A stretch of DNA of 64,000 nucleotides from positions 29,728,501 to 29,792,500 of the forward strand of contig CATNEN010000038.1 of NCBI GenBank assembly GCA_950097015.1, read 5' to 3'. This DNA comes from Macrostomum hystrix (taxonomy: Eukaryota > Platyhelminthes > Macrostomidae). The position numbers and the translations under genes were made by a program. The notes under the pieces are model-generated. The model saw nothing but the letters and a program-made list of their open reading frames with translations, did not search any database and was not told where the DNA came from. Shown here in pieces: positions 1 to 10,839 of this stretch. The first letter of the stretch is position 1, and the number at the start of each line of letters is the position of its first letter.

Positions 1-323
1 ATTGCTTCTAATAGATCTGGGTGATTTCTTCTTATAGATATGGATGATTGCTTCTAATAGATCTGGGTGATTTCTTCTTATAGATATGGATGATTGCTTC
101 TAATAGATCTGGGTGATTTCTTCTTATAGATTTGGATGATTGCTTCTAATAGATCTGGGTGATTTCTTCTTATAGATTTGGATTATTGCTTCTTATAGAT
201 TTGGATGATTGCTTCTAATAGATCTGGGTGATTTCTTCTTATAGATTTGGATGATTGCTTCTAATAGATCTGGATGATTTGTTCTTGTAGATATGGATGA
301 TTGCTTCTAATAGATCTGGACAA
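1..323. repeat. 46-bp intronic minisatellite (2 x 23 bp)
   Basis: About seven tandem copies of a 46-bp unit made of two related 23-bp halves (attgcttctaatagatctgg... and atttcttcttatagatatgg...). It lies upstream of the acceptor of the diacylglycerol kinase exon, so it is probably intronic. The remaining 324-651 is AT-rich; the 68-codon ORF there has no recognisable similarity. Confidence 0.85.
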
Positions 324-651
324 ATTCTCCTTTATCTCTTATATTTTTAGATGATTTGTCATAGATCTATATAAATTATTCTCGTTGATAATGATGATTT
401 CTCATCGAGTAAAAATAAATTTACATATATCTGAATTATTTCTCCCTGTTATTTTAAAATTGGAAATTGCTTTGGATCCGTTTTTTTACGAATCGCGATT
501 TGAAAGAGGGCTAAATAAAGTTGGGATCCATATTTTTTCTCCGAGCTCTAAAAGGTTTATTCTTGTAGATCCTGTCACATTGCGAAAATAAGTGCCGCAT
601 TGTTAACTACTTTAAGTAGCAATCGCGTAAATGTTTCCAACATCCACGCAG

Positions 652-1204
652 GTACTTCGGTTACGGCACTCGAGACCTGTGGGAGCGCGCCTGCCGAAAT
701 CTGCACCGGCGCCTCACCGTTATCCTGGACGGCCGAACTTTGAACCTGCCAGAACTCGAAGGCCTAGTTGTGTTGAACATCGCCTCCTGGGGCTCTGGCT
801 GTCATCCTTGGGGCTCGGGCAATCTCACTCCTGTAGCTTCGTCCAACAGCGTCAGTTCGTCTAGTTCAACGACACAAGAAACGGCGGCAGCGGCTGTGGC
901 AGCAGCTTCGGCTTCGTCGGACGCGCATTTTCGACCGCAATCTCACGGCGACGGCCGTTTCGAACTCATGGGCCTGCACTCCAGCTTTCACATGGCCCAA
1001 CTGCAGATGGGATTGGCGCCTGCTATTCGCCTTGGCCAGGGCTCCAGTCTGCAGATTGTACTTCGGTCTGGCCAGGTGCCCGTTCAAGTTGACGGCGAGC
1101 CCTGGCTGCAGGGACCCTGCATTGTCACCGTCGGACTCAAGGGACAGGCTGCTGTGCTCCGGTGTTTGACTTCCGCCTCTTCTTGGACTGATCGGAGATC
1201 CTAG
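652..1204 (+). CDS. diacylglycerol kinase (epsilon-like), last coding exon
   Basis: This is the C-terminal exon of a lipid kinase that phosphorylates diacylglycerol to phosphatidic acid at membranes. The 3' splice site is the AG at 650-651, and the frame runs unbroken to TAG at 1202-1204. The exon encodes the second half of the DAGK accessory domain: YFGYGTRDLWER near the start, then LEGLVVLNIASWGSGCHPWG, an Ala/Ser-rich low-complexity insert, and the terminal block ending VQVDGEPWLQGPC. That last block is typical of animal DGKs and, from memory, closest to the epsilon type, which also ends soon after it. The catalytic domain and zinc fingers must lie left of the window. The isoform call is inference. 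Confidence 0.82.
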
Positions 1205-1224
1205 TGCTTCTCGTTTGTCTCTAC

Positions 1225-1860
1225 CTGTCTTTAGATTTAACTGTCTTTTCTCTCAACCTGTCTTTAGAAGCCTGTCTTCCCTCGATCTGTCTTTAGAAGC
1301 CTGTCTTTTCCCTCAACCTGTCTTTAGAAGCCTGTCTTCCCTCGATCTGTCTTTAGAAGCCTGTCATTTCTCCTAACCTATCTTTAGAAGCCTGTCATTT
1401 CTCCCAACCTGTCTTTAGAAGCCTGTCATTTCTCCCAACCTGTCTTTAGAAGCCTGTCATTTCTCGTAACCTGTCTTTAGAAGCCTTTCATTTCTGTCAA
1501 CCTGTCTTTTGAAGCCTGTCATTTCTCCTAACCTGTCTTTAGAAGCCTGTCATTTCTCCTAACCTGTCTTTAGAAGCCTGTCATTTCTGTCAACCTGCCT
1601 TTAGAAGCCTGTCATTTCTCCTAACCTGTCTTTAGAAGCCTGTCATTTCTCCCAACCTGTCTTTAGAAGCCTGTCATTTCTCCCAACCTGCCTTTAGAAG
1701 CCTGTCATTTCTCCCAACCTGTCTTTAGAAGCCTGTCATTTCTCCCAACCTATCTTTAGAAGCCTGTCATTTCTCCCAACCTATCTTTAGAAGCCTGTCA
1801 TTTCTCCCAACCTGTCTTTAGAAGCCAGTCATTTTTGTCAACCTTTTTTCTCGCTGAATA
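1225..1860. repeat. 31-bp minisatellite downstream of the DGK gene
   Basis: About 20 copies of a 31-bp pyrimidine-rich unit (cctgtctttagaagcctgtc + atttctcccaa) begin within about 25 bp of the DGK stop codon, so the array probably lies in its 3' UTR. The first units are more diverged. From 1861 to 2577 the sequence is AT-rich and I see no gene. Confidence 0.85.
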
Positions 1861-2640
1861 TCATAAGATGCCTGTCTTTCTTTGTTTCTACCTGTCTGTT
1901 CTTTTTACCCGTCTTTAGAAGCCTTACGTAGTCCTTTGTTTCCAACCGTGTCTGATTTAGCCACATCACTAAAATCGTATCTTCATGTATCTGTGATTAT
2001 CTGCATTCTAAATTCTATTTAATAATACTTTATCTCGAGTTTTTGCTTGAAACCGGTGTCACAAATGAAATTCACATAAATTAGTTCTTTCGCTTTATAT
2101 ATTTAATTTATATTCAGTCACGTAAATAGTTTTTTTAGTATATTATAATTTTGTATGCACCGCTAATCTATAGTATCCATTCATTCATATCCATATTGCA
2201 TCCATTGACTCAATCATAGGCTTATTAGTTAACGTAATATCCAAGTCCAAGTGACATTGTATTGTGCAATGCTTGCATATTCAAAAATCTCTGTGATAAA
2301 TGCTTTGTGTACATTATTTCTTATTCTTCTTATTTATACATGTTTGTTATTAACTTAACTTGTAAACAATTGTTCTGGTTTTTACTTCAGGAACTCTCAT
2401 TCTACTTATAGTGAACTGTAATTAGATTTTTATTAGCTGTTTTCTGTTTCGAAACTGTCTAGACTGTCTATACTTGCGGCCTAGCTAGTGTTGTTTTGTA
2501 AAAGGATTAGCACATGTGTTGTATATTGTATTTAATTTTCACGTCAAGCATTACTTGTTACACATTCATTTCGTTCTTTGTTATATACCTTTAAACTATT
2601 AACGTTACTAGATGACTTTGACTACAGGAATCCAAACAAC

Positions 2641-4893
2641 ACCATCATCCTCCTGAACTTCAGGAACCGCTCCGCCACCCTCATCCTCCTGAACTTTAGA
2701 AACCGCTCCGCCACCCTCATCCTCCTGAACTTTAGAAACCGCTCCGCCACACTCGTCCTCCTGAACTTCAGTAACCGCTCCGCCACACTCGTCCTCCTGA
2801 ACTTTAGAAACCGCTCCGCCACACTCGTCCTCCTGAACTTTAGAAACCGGTCCGCCACACTCGTCCTCCTGAACTTCAGTAACCGCTCCGCCACACTCGT
2901 CCTCCTGAACTTTAGAAACCGCTCCGCCACCCTCATCCTACTGAACTTTAGAAACCGGTCCGCCACCATCATCCTCCTGAACTTCAGTAACCGCTCCGCC
3001 ACACTCGTCCTCCTGAACTTCAGGAACCGCTCCGCCACACTCGTCCTCCTGAACTTTAAGAACCGCTCCGCCACCCTCATCCTCCTGAACTTTAGAAACC
3101 GGTCCGCCACCATCATCCTCCTGAACTTCAGTAACCGCTCCGCCACACTCGTCCTCCTGAACTTTAGAAACCGCTCCGCCACACTCGTCCTCCTGAACTT
3201 TAGAAACCGCTCCGCCACACTCGTCCTCCTGAACTTTAGGAACCGCTCCGCCACACTCGTCCTCCTGAACTTTAAGAACCGCTCCGCCACCCTCATCCTC
3301 CTGAACTTCTGTAACCGCTCCGCCACACTCGTCCTCCTGAACTTCAGGAACCGCTCCGCCACACTCGTCCTCCTGAACTTCAGTAACCGCTCCGCCACAC
3401 TCGTCCTCCTGAACTTCAGTAACCGCTCCGCCACACTCGTCCTCCTGAACTTTAGAAACCGCTCCGCCACACTCGTCCTCCTGAACTTTAAGAACCGCTC
3501 CGCCACCCTCATCCTCCTGAACTTTAGAAACCGGTCCGCCACCATCATCCTCCTGAACTTCAGTAACCGCTCCGCCACACTCGTCCTCCTGAACTTTAAG
3601 AACCGCTCCGCCACCCTCATCCTCCTGAACTTCTGTAACCGCTCCGCCACACTCGTCCTCCTGAACTTCAGTAACCGCTCCGCCACACTCGTCCTCCTGA
3701 ACTTTAGGAACCGCTCCGCCACACTCGTCCTCCTGAACTTTAGAAACCGCTCCGCCACACTCGTCCTCCTGAACTTTAGGAACCGCTCCGCCACACTCAT
3801 CCTCCTGAACTTTAGAAACCGGTCCGCCACACTCATCCTCCTGAACTTCAGTAACCGCTCCGCCACACTCATCCTCCTGAACTTCAGTAACCGCTCCGCC
3901 ACACTCGTCCTCCTGAATTTTAGAAACCGCTCCGCCACACTCGTCCTCCTGAACTTTAAGAACCGCTCCGCCACCCTCATCCTCCTGAACTTTAGAAACC
4001 GGTCCGCCACCATCATCCTCCTGAACTTCAGTAACCGCTCCGCCACACTCGTCCTCCTGAACTTTAGAAACCGCTCCGCCACACTCGTCCTCCTGAACTT
4101 TAGAAACCGCTCCGCCACACTCGTCCTCCTGAACTTTAGAAACCGCTCCGCCACACTCGTCCTCCTGAACTTTAGGAACCGCTCCGCCACACTCGTCCTC
4201 CTGAACTTTAAGAACCGCTCCGCCACCCTCATCCTCCTGAACTTTAGAAACCGGTCCGCCACACTCATCCTCCTGAACTTCAGTAACCGCTCCGCCACAC
4301 TCGTCCTCCTGAATTTTAGAAACCGCTCCGCCACACTCGTCCTCCTGAACTTTAAGAACCGCTCCGCCACCCTCATCCTCCTGAACTTTAGAAACCGGTC
4401 CGCCACCATCATCCTCCTGAACTTCAGTAACCGCTCCGCCACACTCGTCCTCCTGAACTTTAGAAACCGCTCCGCCACACTCGTCCTCCTGAACTTTAGG
4501 AACCGCTCCGCCACACTCGTCCTCCTGAACTTTAAGAACCGCTCCGCCACCATCATCCTCCTGAACTTCTGTAACCGCTCCGCCACACTCATCCTCCTGA
4601 ACTTCAGTAACCGCTCCGCCACACTCGTCCTCCTGAACTTTAAGAACCGCTCCGCCACCCTCATCCTGAACCTCCGAAATCGCTCTGCCACCCTCATCCT
4701 CCTGAACCTCCGAAACCGCTCTGCCACCCTCATCCTCCTGAACCTCCGAAACCGCTCTGCCACCCTCATCCTCCTGAACTTTAGAAACCACTCCGCCACC
4801 CTCATCCTCCTGAACTTTAGAAACCGCTCCGCCACCCTAATCCTCCTGAACTTTAGAAACCGCTCCGCCACCCTCGTCCTCCTGAGCTTCATG
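2641..4893. repeat. 36-bp megasatellite, about 62 units, with higher-order structure
   Basis: Tandem 36-bp units (ctcctgaactttagaaaccg + ctccgccacactcgtc) fill 2.25 kb. Because 36 is divisible by three and the unit lacks stops, long ORFs stay open in one plus frame and two minus frames (780, 758 and 617 codons). Variant units (gaactttaag, gaactttagaaaccgg, gaacttcagt, gaacttctgt) recur in the same order, for example near 3050, 3480, 3950 and 4345. This points to a higher-order repeat of roughly 430-470 bp. The array lies in what is probably the 5' UTR intron of TMEM17. I see no evidence that it is translated. Confidence 0.9.
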
Positions 4894-5006
4894 GACACAT
4901 TCTTAGGCCTTAAACTTTAAAGGAATGTAAACATTTCCGCAGTATTCGTCCTAATGCTAAGCCAAGTTGTCATTATTTTCAGATTCTGAACATTTAATAG
5001 TGAAAC

Positions 5007-5711
5007 ATGACCAGTATGCAGATGCAAGCCACAGCGGCAGTCCAACGCCTACAGGGTACATGGCGCTCCGCAATGGGTCGCATGACCAACCAAATGTTCC
5101 CAGTCCGTAAGCAGGACTTGGAGAAGATCAGATTGCAAACTGGTCGCACAGGTTTGGAATACGCCACTTTCCTGCCGCTGCAGATTGTCTACTATTTCAA
5201 CGCTTTCTTTGCACCATTCTGGCTTGTCGGCTTCCTATTGTCAATCATCGACAAGTACAGCAGGCTTAGCTACATCCTGCAGCCAATTCTTATTGCACTA
5301 TTCTGCTTGTATTGCATTCTGGAATTCATCAGATTGTACATTGGCTACTTTGGCAATCTATCGGAGAACATTGCTGATCTGGCTGGTAGTTGGTTAATCA
5401 CAGCTATTATCCAATTGCCTGCTATCTGCTTCTTTCTGTTTAACTATTATCTGCTGGTCAATCCTTTTGAAATCGTCATACACGCCATTGAATTCACATT
5501 TGTCCTATTGGAGGTCATCATGGGTCTCTACACTATTAAAGTATTTCAAACTGTGCAAGCTTTGAAATTTCATCACAAAATGGAATACTTCAATCCGGAT
5601 GGCACCGATCAGGCTATTGATGAGCGACAGGACGGCTACGTTTATTATAATAACGCATTCGATGGCACAGAAATGCGCAGGCGAACAGCCGGTCAGACTA
5701 CCATTGCTTGA
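5007..5711 (+). CDS. TMEM17: TMEM17-like ciliary transition-zone membrane protein
   Basis: A single-exon reading frame of 234 residues with four hydrophobic segments, at about 62-82, 90-112, 124-150 and 155-180. It belongs to the Transmemb_17 family. The diagnostic stretch is EFIRLYIGYFGNLSENIADL followed by AGSWLITAIIQLP, which matches vertebrate TMEM17 (EAIRLYLGYVGNL...). TMEM17 is part of the MKS/B9 complex at the ciliary transition zone, where it helps control entry of membrane proteins. The N-terminus of about 60 residues and the C-terminus are hydrophilic. The acceptor ttttcag at about 4975-4981 lies just upstream of the ATG, so the 5' UTR is spliced. TMEM216 or TMEM80 are less likely relatives. 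Confidence 0.85.
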   Translation: MTSMQMQATAAVQRLQGTWRSAMGRMTNQMFPVRKQDLEKIRLQTGRTGLEYATFLPLQIVYYFNAFFAPFWLVGFLLSIIDKYSRLSYILQPILIALFCLYCILEFIRLYIGYFGNLSENIADLAGSWLITAIIQLPAICFFLFNYYLLVNPFEIVIHAIEFTFVLLEVIMGLYTIKVFQTVQALKFHHKMEYFNPDGTDQAIDERQDGYVYYNNAFDGTEMRRRTAGQTTIA

Positions 5712-5761
5712 CTTGAGGACTAGACTTGCTGATGGAATGGATGAACATTTATGGGCCAGCC

Positions 5762-6360
5762 ATTCCGCTAATCCATGTGACCTTCAGTGGGCTATTCTGC
5801 TAATCCATGTGACCTTCAGTGGGCCATTCCGCTAATCCATGTGACCTTCAGTGGGCCATTCTGCTAATCCATGTGACCTTCAGTGGGCCCTTACGCTAAT
5901 CCATGTGACCTTCAGTCGGCCCTTACGCTAATCCATGTGACCTTCAGTGGGCCATTCCGCTAATCCATGTGACCTTCAGTGGGCCATTCCGCTAATCCAT
6001 GTGACCTTCAGTGGGCCATTCTGCTAATCCATGTGACTTTCAGTGGGCCCTTACGCTAATCCATGTGACCTTCAGTCGGCCCTTACGCTAATCCATGTGA
6101 CCTTCATTGGACCACTCCGCTAATCCATGTGACCTTCATTGGGCCATTCCGCTAATCCATGTGACCTTCAGTAGGCCCTTACGCTAATCCATGTGACCTT
6201 CAGTGGGCCATTCCGCTAATCCATGTGACCTTCAGTGGGCTATTCTGCTAATCCATGTGACCTTCAGTGGGCCATTCTGCTAATCCATGTGACCTTCTGT
6301 CGGCCCTTACGCTAATCCATGTGACCTTCAGTGGGCCATTCCGCTAATCCATGTGACCTA
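5762..6360. repeat. 32-bp minisatellite directly after TMEM17
   Basis: About 18 copies of a 32-bp unit (gctaatccatgtgaccttca + gtgggccattcc). It starts 50 bp after the TMEM17 stop and is probably in its 3' UTR. The following 6361-6850 is AT-rich with no recognisable gene and may contain the promoter of the snoRNA host gene. Confidence 0.88.
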
Positions 6361-7128
6361 CTGTAGGTTATTTATCAAGAAACTAAGTGATGATTTATAA
6401 TCCGAACATATTTCATTTATTTTTAATTTACTTTAATTGGATTTTTTGAACAGCTGTGCTTTAATATATGTATTGTATAGTAAATTCCATTGTACGAGTA
6501 ATAATGTGATTGTATTCTCGCTGTATTAACTTTTTGTAGCTTCTATGCTTTATGTTTATGAAAAAAAATCGAAATAATTTCTTTTTAGTGCCTAGTTACA
6601 AAGCCTTTTGATAGCAAATTTATAGACTACATAATTCTAACTGATTATTTAAATCTTTGCGAGTTCGCTTTCTTTAATTCATTCCGTCCGCTGGCTGTGA
6701 CATCGGTTCTTTAATACGTTTTTTTATCAAAAATGTTTCTTTATAAATTTTGAATGCATGTTAAATACACGTTTAACAATTGTATTTTTAGTTATACCAC
6801 TGCACTATAGTTTCTTAATTTCTTACTTGTTATGTTGGAATATACTTTAGAGTTTGTTTGTTAAGTAGAAAACAGTTGCCTTCAATTCGACTGAATTTGG
6901 TGCCCAAACTGGAATTAAACCACGAAGTAAGTTTACTATACTATTTCTGTAACATTTTATTATTTTTCTGTTTTGACTTAACACATGAGTCTTAGTTAGA
7001 ATTGTTGCTAACATTATAAGCTTGATTTAGAATTATATAAACGCGGCGATAACCTTATCTGTAATCAAAACAGAAACTTTTATTAGTATCGGAGTTAAAT
7101 AGGGTTTAAAAGGCCTTGAAATTTATTT

Positions 7129-7204
7129 AATTGTGATGAAATTTTATTTAACAAAGAAATCACTTATGATTGAAACTCAAAGCTGATTTAATGAGACTGA
7201 TATT
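7129..7204 (+). ncRNA. C/D snoRNA A1 (SNORD57-like)
   Basis: Box C gtgatga at 7133-7139, C'-like ttatgattg at about 7165-7172, box D ctga at 7197-7200. The guide ctgatttaatgag before box D is perfectly complementary to the universally conserved 18S stretch ctcattaaatcag. The box D + 5 rule places methylation at the equivalent of human 18S A99, the SNORD57 site. Confidence 0.9.
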
Positions 7205-7386
7205 TAGACACCTGTCATTTCAAATGCAGATCATAATCCATACGTTCAGTGTATAATTAAAGTGCTGTTAACTCTTTTCTTTTCAGACTTAAACTGTGAA
7301 AATATTCATTACAAACACACGATGGTAAGCTTGTTAAGCGTGTTTATTACTATAAGTAGCGCATAAGTATATATATTGTTTAAAAA

Positions 7387-7477
7387 GCGAATGATGACAA
7401 TTGAACAGTTGACTCAGTGACACCCAATTAAGGGTTCATTGTAATTCACTTGATATTAACCCCAGCTCTCTGATCGT
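7387..7477 (+). ncRNA. C/D snoRNA B1
   Basis: Box C atgatga at 7391-7397, box D ctga at 7470-7473, with a short terminal stem gcga/tcgt. Family B markers are ttgaacagttga after box C and ttaaccccagctct before box D. B1 shares one intron with B2 and lies 270 nt from the next acceptor, unlike all other copies. Confidence 0.85.
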
Positions 7478-7570
7478 TTAATCTGGACATTTTAATTTCT
7501 TTGCAATCGTATTTGTTTAAGCTTACTGTTTACTATAAGTAGCACGTTAGCGTATTTTTGTTATAAACAC

Positions 7571-7661
7571 TATCGTGATGACAATTGAACAGTTGACTCA
7601 GTGACACCCAATTAAGGGTTCATTGTAATTCACTTGATATTAACCCCAGCTCTCTGATGTG
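7571..7661 (+). ncRNA. C/D snoRNA B2
   Basis: Box C gtgatga at 7575-7581 and box D ctga at 7654-7657. The core is identical to B1 over most of its length. The flanks actatc/ggtagt can form a terminal stem. It lies 86 nt upstream of the acceptor at 7743. Confidence 0.88.
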
Positions 7662-7936
7662 GTAGTCTGTTAGCATTCGTCTGTATTTAAGCCGATATAA
7701 TATGTATATATATTTATTTAATTCTTTGTTTTTCTATTTTCAGATTGCATTATGAACAGTTCGACAACTGCTTTTCTCCTAGTGTAAGTAAAATTACTAG
7801 TATTTTGCGAATCATTTCCTCTTTTCTATTTCGAAATAAGAGATACGATATGGAGAAATGAGACACTGAATAGATTGACTTAAAGCTGACTCAATGCTTT
7901 AACATCTCTGAAAGACTATTCAATACTTAACCCTGA

Positions 7937-8037
7937 GTAGATGATGACATTTGAACAGTAGAAGTGAGGTCGTCAATCACTGTCACTGATGTACCTTGCA
8001 AACTTAACCTTGATATTAACCCCAGCTCTCTGACATA
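7937..8037 (+). ncRNA. C/D snoRNA B3 (long form)
   Basis: Box C atgatga at 7941-7947 and box D ctga at 8030-8033, with the family B guide ttaaccccagctct. The internal part is longer and diverged and contains an extra ctga-like element (cactgatg) that could serve as D'. Confidence 0.85.
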
Positions 8038-8284
8038 CAATACCGAAATTTAGGTAGGATGATGATAATTTTGTTTAGATTTCTACTAAATTCCTGACCT
8101 GTTTAGTTTATTTATATCATTGCAGAAATCTCCGTGGTGTCACAATATTCAAGTAAGTTGAAATCTACTTAGTAATTGTTATTACTTACCTACCCGATCC
8201 TATTTCACTCGTTGTAAAAGCCAATGTTGATATCCAAGTAGAAGCAGCTGCTAGACAATGTTTTAAAGGCCTTAAGATTTAGTT

Positions 8285-8360
8285 AATTGTGATGAAATTG
8301 TATTTAACAAAGAAATCACTTATGATTTAAATTTAAAGCTGATTTAATGAGACTGATATT
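8285..8360 (+). ncRNA. C/D snoRNA A2 (SNORD57-like)
   Basis: Box C gtgatga at 8289-8295, C'-like ttatgattt, box D ctga at 8353-8356. It has the intact 18S A99 guide and lies 89 nt before the acceptor at 8445. Confidence 0.9.
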
Positions 8361-8545
8361 CAAATGTATGTTATTTAAACTGCAGATTATGTAAATACTA
8401 GGCTAATATAATTTACATTATCTTCTTAATTTTCTTGTTTTTTAGGCAGGAAGCAGTTCCGACCTCTATTAAAAAACATAACACGGTAAGTGCTAAGCAA
8501 GTTTTTTTAGTTTTAAGTAGCATATAAGTATATACTATTAAAAAA

Positions 8546-8637
8546 GCGAATGATGACAATTGAACAGTTGACTCAGTGACACCCTAATTAAGGGTTCATT
8601 GTAATTCACTTGATATTAACCCCAGCTCTCTGATCGT
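8546..8637 (+). ncRNA. C/D snoRNA B4
   Basis: Box C atgatga at 8550-8556 and box D ctga at 8630-8633, with terminal stem gcga/tcgt as in B1. It has the family B guide and lies 83 nt before the acceptor at 8716. Confidence 0.88.
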
Positions 8638-8877
8638 TTAATATGGAATATATATAGATAATAGTTTTTATACGTCGTGTTGTGTTCATAATAGTAAAAT
8701 ATTATTATGTCTTCAGTTGATAAAGACTCTACTCATTAAAACGAATATTTTAAGTCATTTTATTCTTATTTTAATTTCAATTCTTTTAGAACGAACCAAC
8801 GGATCGGTAAACTATTGGGTAAGATTTAAGAACTATGATTATAATGCTCATTTTGTTTTTGCTTTTTGTCGATGCTT

Positions 8878-8957
8878 TATTGTGATGACTATTCTAGTTT
8901 ATCATGATTGTTTTCCACGGTGATTATTACAAAAGCTGATTTAATGAGACTGATAAT
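8878..8957 (+). ncRNA. C/D snoRNA A3 (SNORD57-like, diverged body)
   Basis: Box C gtgatga at 8882-8888, C'-like catgattg, box D ctga at 8950-8953. The body has diverged from the other A copies but the guide ctgatttaatgag is unchanged, which implies selection on the guide. Confidence 0.85.
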
Positions 8958-9143
8958 TTTTCACCGATTGCTGTTAAGCTTTAATCTATTTTAAAACTAT
9001 GAAAATTGAACTGTTGAATATTATTTTGTCATTTTTAGATTCTAACAAATTCAATTTAACAAGTACGACAACTACTTACTTCATAACGTGAGTAGTACGA
9101 ATAGCATTTGTTAAAAGGGTGTTAAAAACCTTACAACTGAGGC

Positions 9144-9220
9144 TATTATGATGAAATTGTAAATAACAAAGAAATCAATTTATGATTGCAATTCAAAGCT
9201 GATTTAATGAGACTGATATT
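9144..9220 (+). ncRNA. C/D snoRNA A4 (SNORD57-like)
   Basis: Box C atgatga at 9148-9154, C'-like ttatgattg, box D ctga at 9213-9216. The guide is intact and lies 88 nt before the acceptor at 9304. Confidence 0.9.
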
Positions 9221-9394
9221 TAAACACCTATGGAATCTATGGAGCTTAGATTCCATAGTTAGTATATAATATCATTAAAGTGCTCTTCATTATATCTTTT
9301 TCAGACTGAAAGCAGTTCCAAGAACACCAAGGTAAGTTTTAAGATTAGTTTTTTACTTTAAATAGGTCTAAGTATGATTTTTTTAAATAAAAAA

Positions 9395-9486
9395 ACGAAT
9401 GATGACAATTGAACAGTTGAATCAGTGACATCCTAATTAAAGGTTCATTGTAATTCCCTTGATATTAACCCCAGCTCTCTGATGTT
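9395..9486 (+). ncRNA. C/D snoRNA B5
   Basis: Box C atgatga at 9399-9405 and box D ctga at 9479-9482. The core is nearly identical to B1/B4. It lies 82 nt before the acceptor at 9564. Confidence 0.88.
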
Positions 9487-9932
9487 GAAATCTGTAATCA
9501 ATATTTTTACAAGCTTCATTATAAAAAATTATTTCATCATTTTATTATCTTCTGTTTGTTTTAGATTGCATCATAGAGAAAAGTCTCGAAGATTCGTCTA
9601 CTACTTGTCTCTCTCATTGTAAGTAGTAATAATGGCATATTGCGAATATTATGTTACGCAAAATATAAAAATATAGAAACAGACTAAAGAGATGTGACAC
9701 TAGAGATACGAGAAATAGGAGAGATGAGAATCTATATTGTTCGGAGGATGAGACCGGTGAGACAGGACAGGGCAGAGATAATACAATAAGGTTTTATGCT
9801 ACAGGGGAGAGTTATGGGACTAGAGAGATTGAACAAGAGAGACATTTATAAAATCATGCTAGAACAATGACCTTCGGACCCTACTTTGTAATTACCAGCG
9901 TTTGTCGACCCACAATTTAAACACTTACCTAA

Positions 9933-10029
9933 TTTGGATGATGAATTTCGAACAGTTGAAGTGAAGTCATCAAACACTGATGTACTTCTACGAACTAAAT
10001 TTTGATATTAACCCCAGCTCTCTGATATT
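9933..10029 (+). ncRNA. C/D snoRNA B6 (long form)
   Basis: Box C atgatga at 9938-9944 and box D ctga at 10022-10025, with the family B guide. Like B3 it has a long internal region with a cactgatg element. It lies 75 nt before the acceptor at 10100. Confidence 0.85.
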
Positions 10030-10341
10030 AGTGAAGGAATCTAGAAAAGTAATATTTTTACTAAAACCGTGTTCTGTAATCTGTCCTCTTCAATTTTCAG
10101 TGCTCAGTATATGGCCCTTGTAACACATCACATTGTTTTCATGTAAGTATTTTATATGCGTAACATGATTAGTCATTCTGATAAATGTTACTGAACGATT
10201 GTCCGCAATACAGTCAATGTTTTTTTAGTTTTCTAGAATTTTCTGATATAAAATAGTCAAGGTTTTACTACTTATTAAACGCAACTTGAGTAGTGTGTAT
10301 GAATTTTCGAAGTTGTTTTAGTGACAGCAGTAATATCTGTC

Positions 10342-10405
10342 CCTCGTGATGAAAATTGAACAGTTGACTTCAAAACATTGATAATAACCCCAGCTCTCTG
10401 AAAAT
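10342..10405 (+). ncRNA. C/D snoRNA B7 (short form)
   Basis: Box C gtgatga at 10346-10352 and box D ctga at 10398-10401. It is about 30 nt shorter than B1, having lost internal sequence while keeping both conserved ends, ttgaacagttga and taaccccagctct. Confidence 0.85.
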
Positions 10406-10585
10406 AACAACTAGTTAGCAGCTTAATTACGCATTATAATTTGTCAAGTTAACTTTCATAACAGCCAATTATTTTCGTTTTAGATTCATAAGAAATCCGA
10501 CGGAAAACACTGCTTTCGATTATGTAACAACAAGTAAGTTCATCAATTGTATATTTTTGTAAACAACTTTTAATATAGATTGTTT

Positions 10586-10665
10586 TATCCTGATGATACT
10601 TATCATATAATGATAGTTTTGAATTTATTTGAAAATACAATAGCTGATTTAATGAGACTGAATTA
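10586..10665 (+). ncRNA. C/D snoRNA A5 (SNORD57-like)
   Basis: Box C ctgatga at 10590-10596 and box D ctga at 10658-10661. The body is diverged and the 18S A99 guide is intact. It lies 86 nt before the acceptor at 10747. Confidence 0.87.
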
Positions 10666-10839
10666 ACCCTAGAGTATTGCATCTACTGTTCAAACTTATG
10701 ATTTTCATGTCAGTCGCTAATAAAATGCTTTTATTTTGTTTTTATAGGTAATAACAACGAGACCGATATACCTTGGTGAGTAGCATGTCAAGTATTTGAC
10801 ATTTTTCTTCTTTTCATTAAAATTGTTTTATATATATGA

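Noticed and set aside
2578-4920. 780-, 758- and 617-codon ORFs on both strands
   Set aside because: All three come from a 36-bp stop-free tandem unit; there is no non-repetitive domain, no independent start context and no splice support.
8717-8923. 68-codon ORF in the snoRNA host gene
   Set aside because: It crosses predicted splice donors at about 8807-8819 and runs into snoRNA A3; no conservation is visible.
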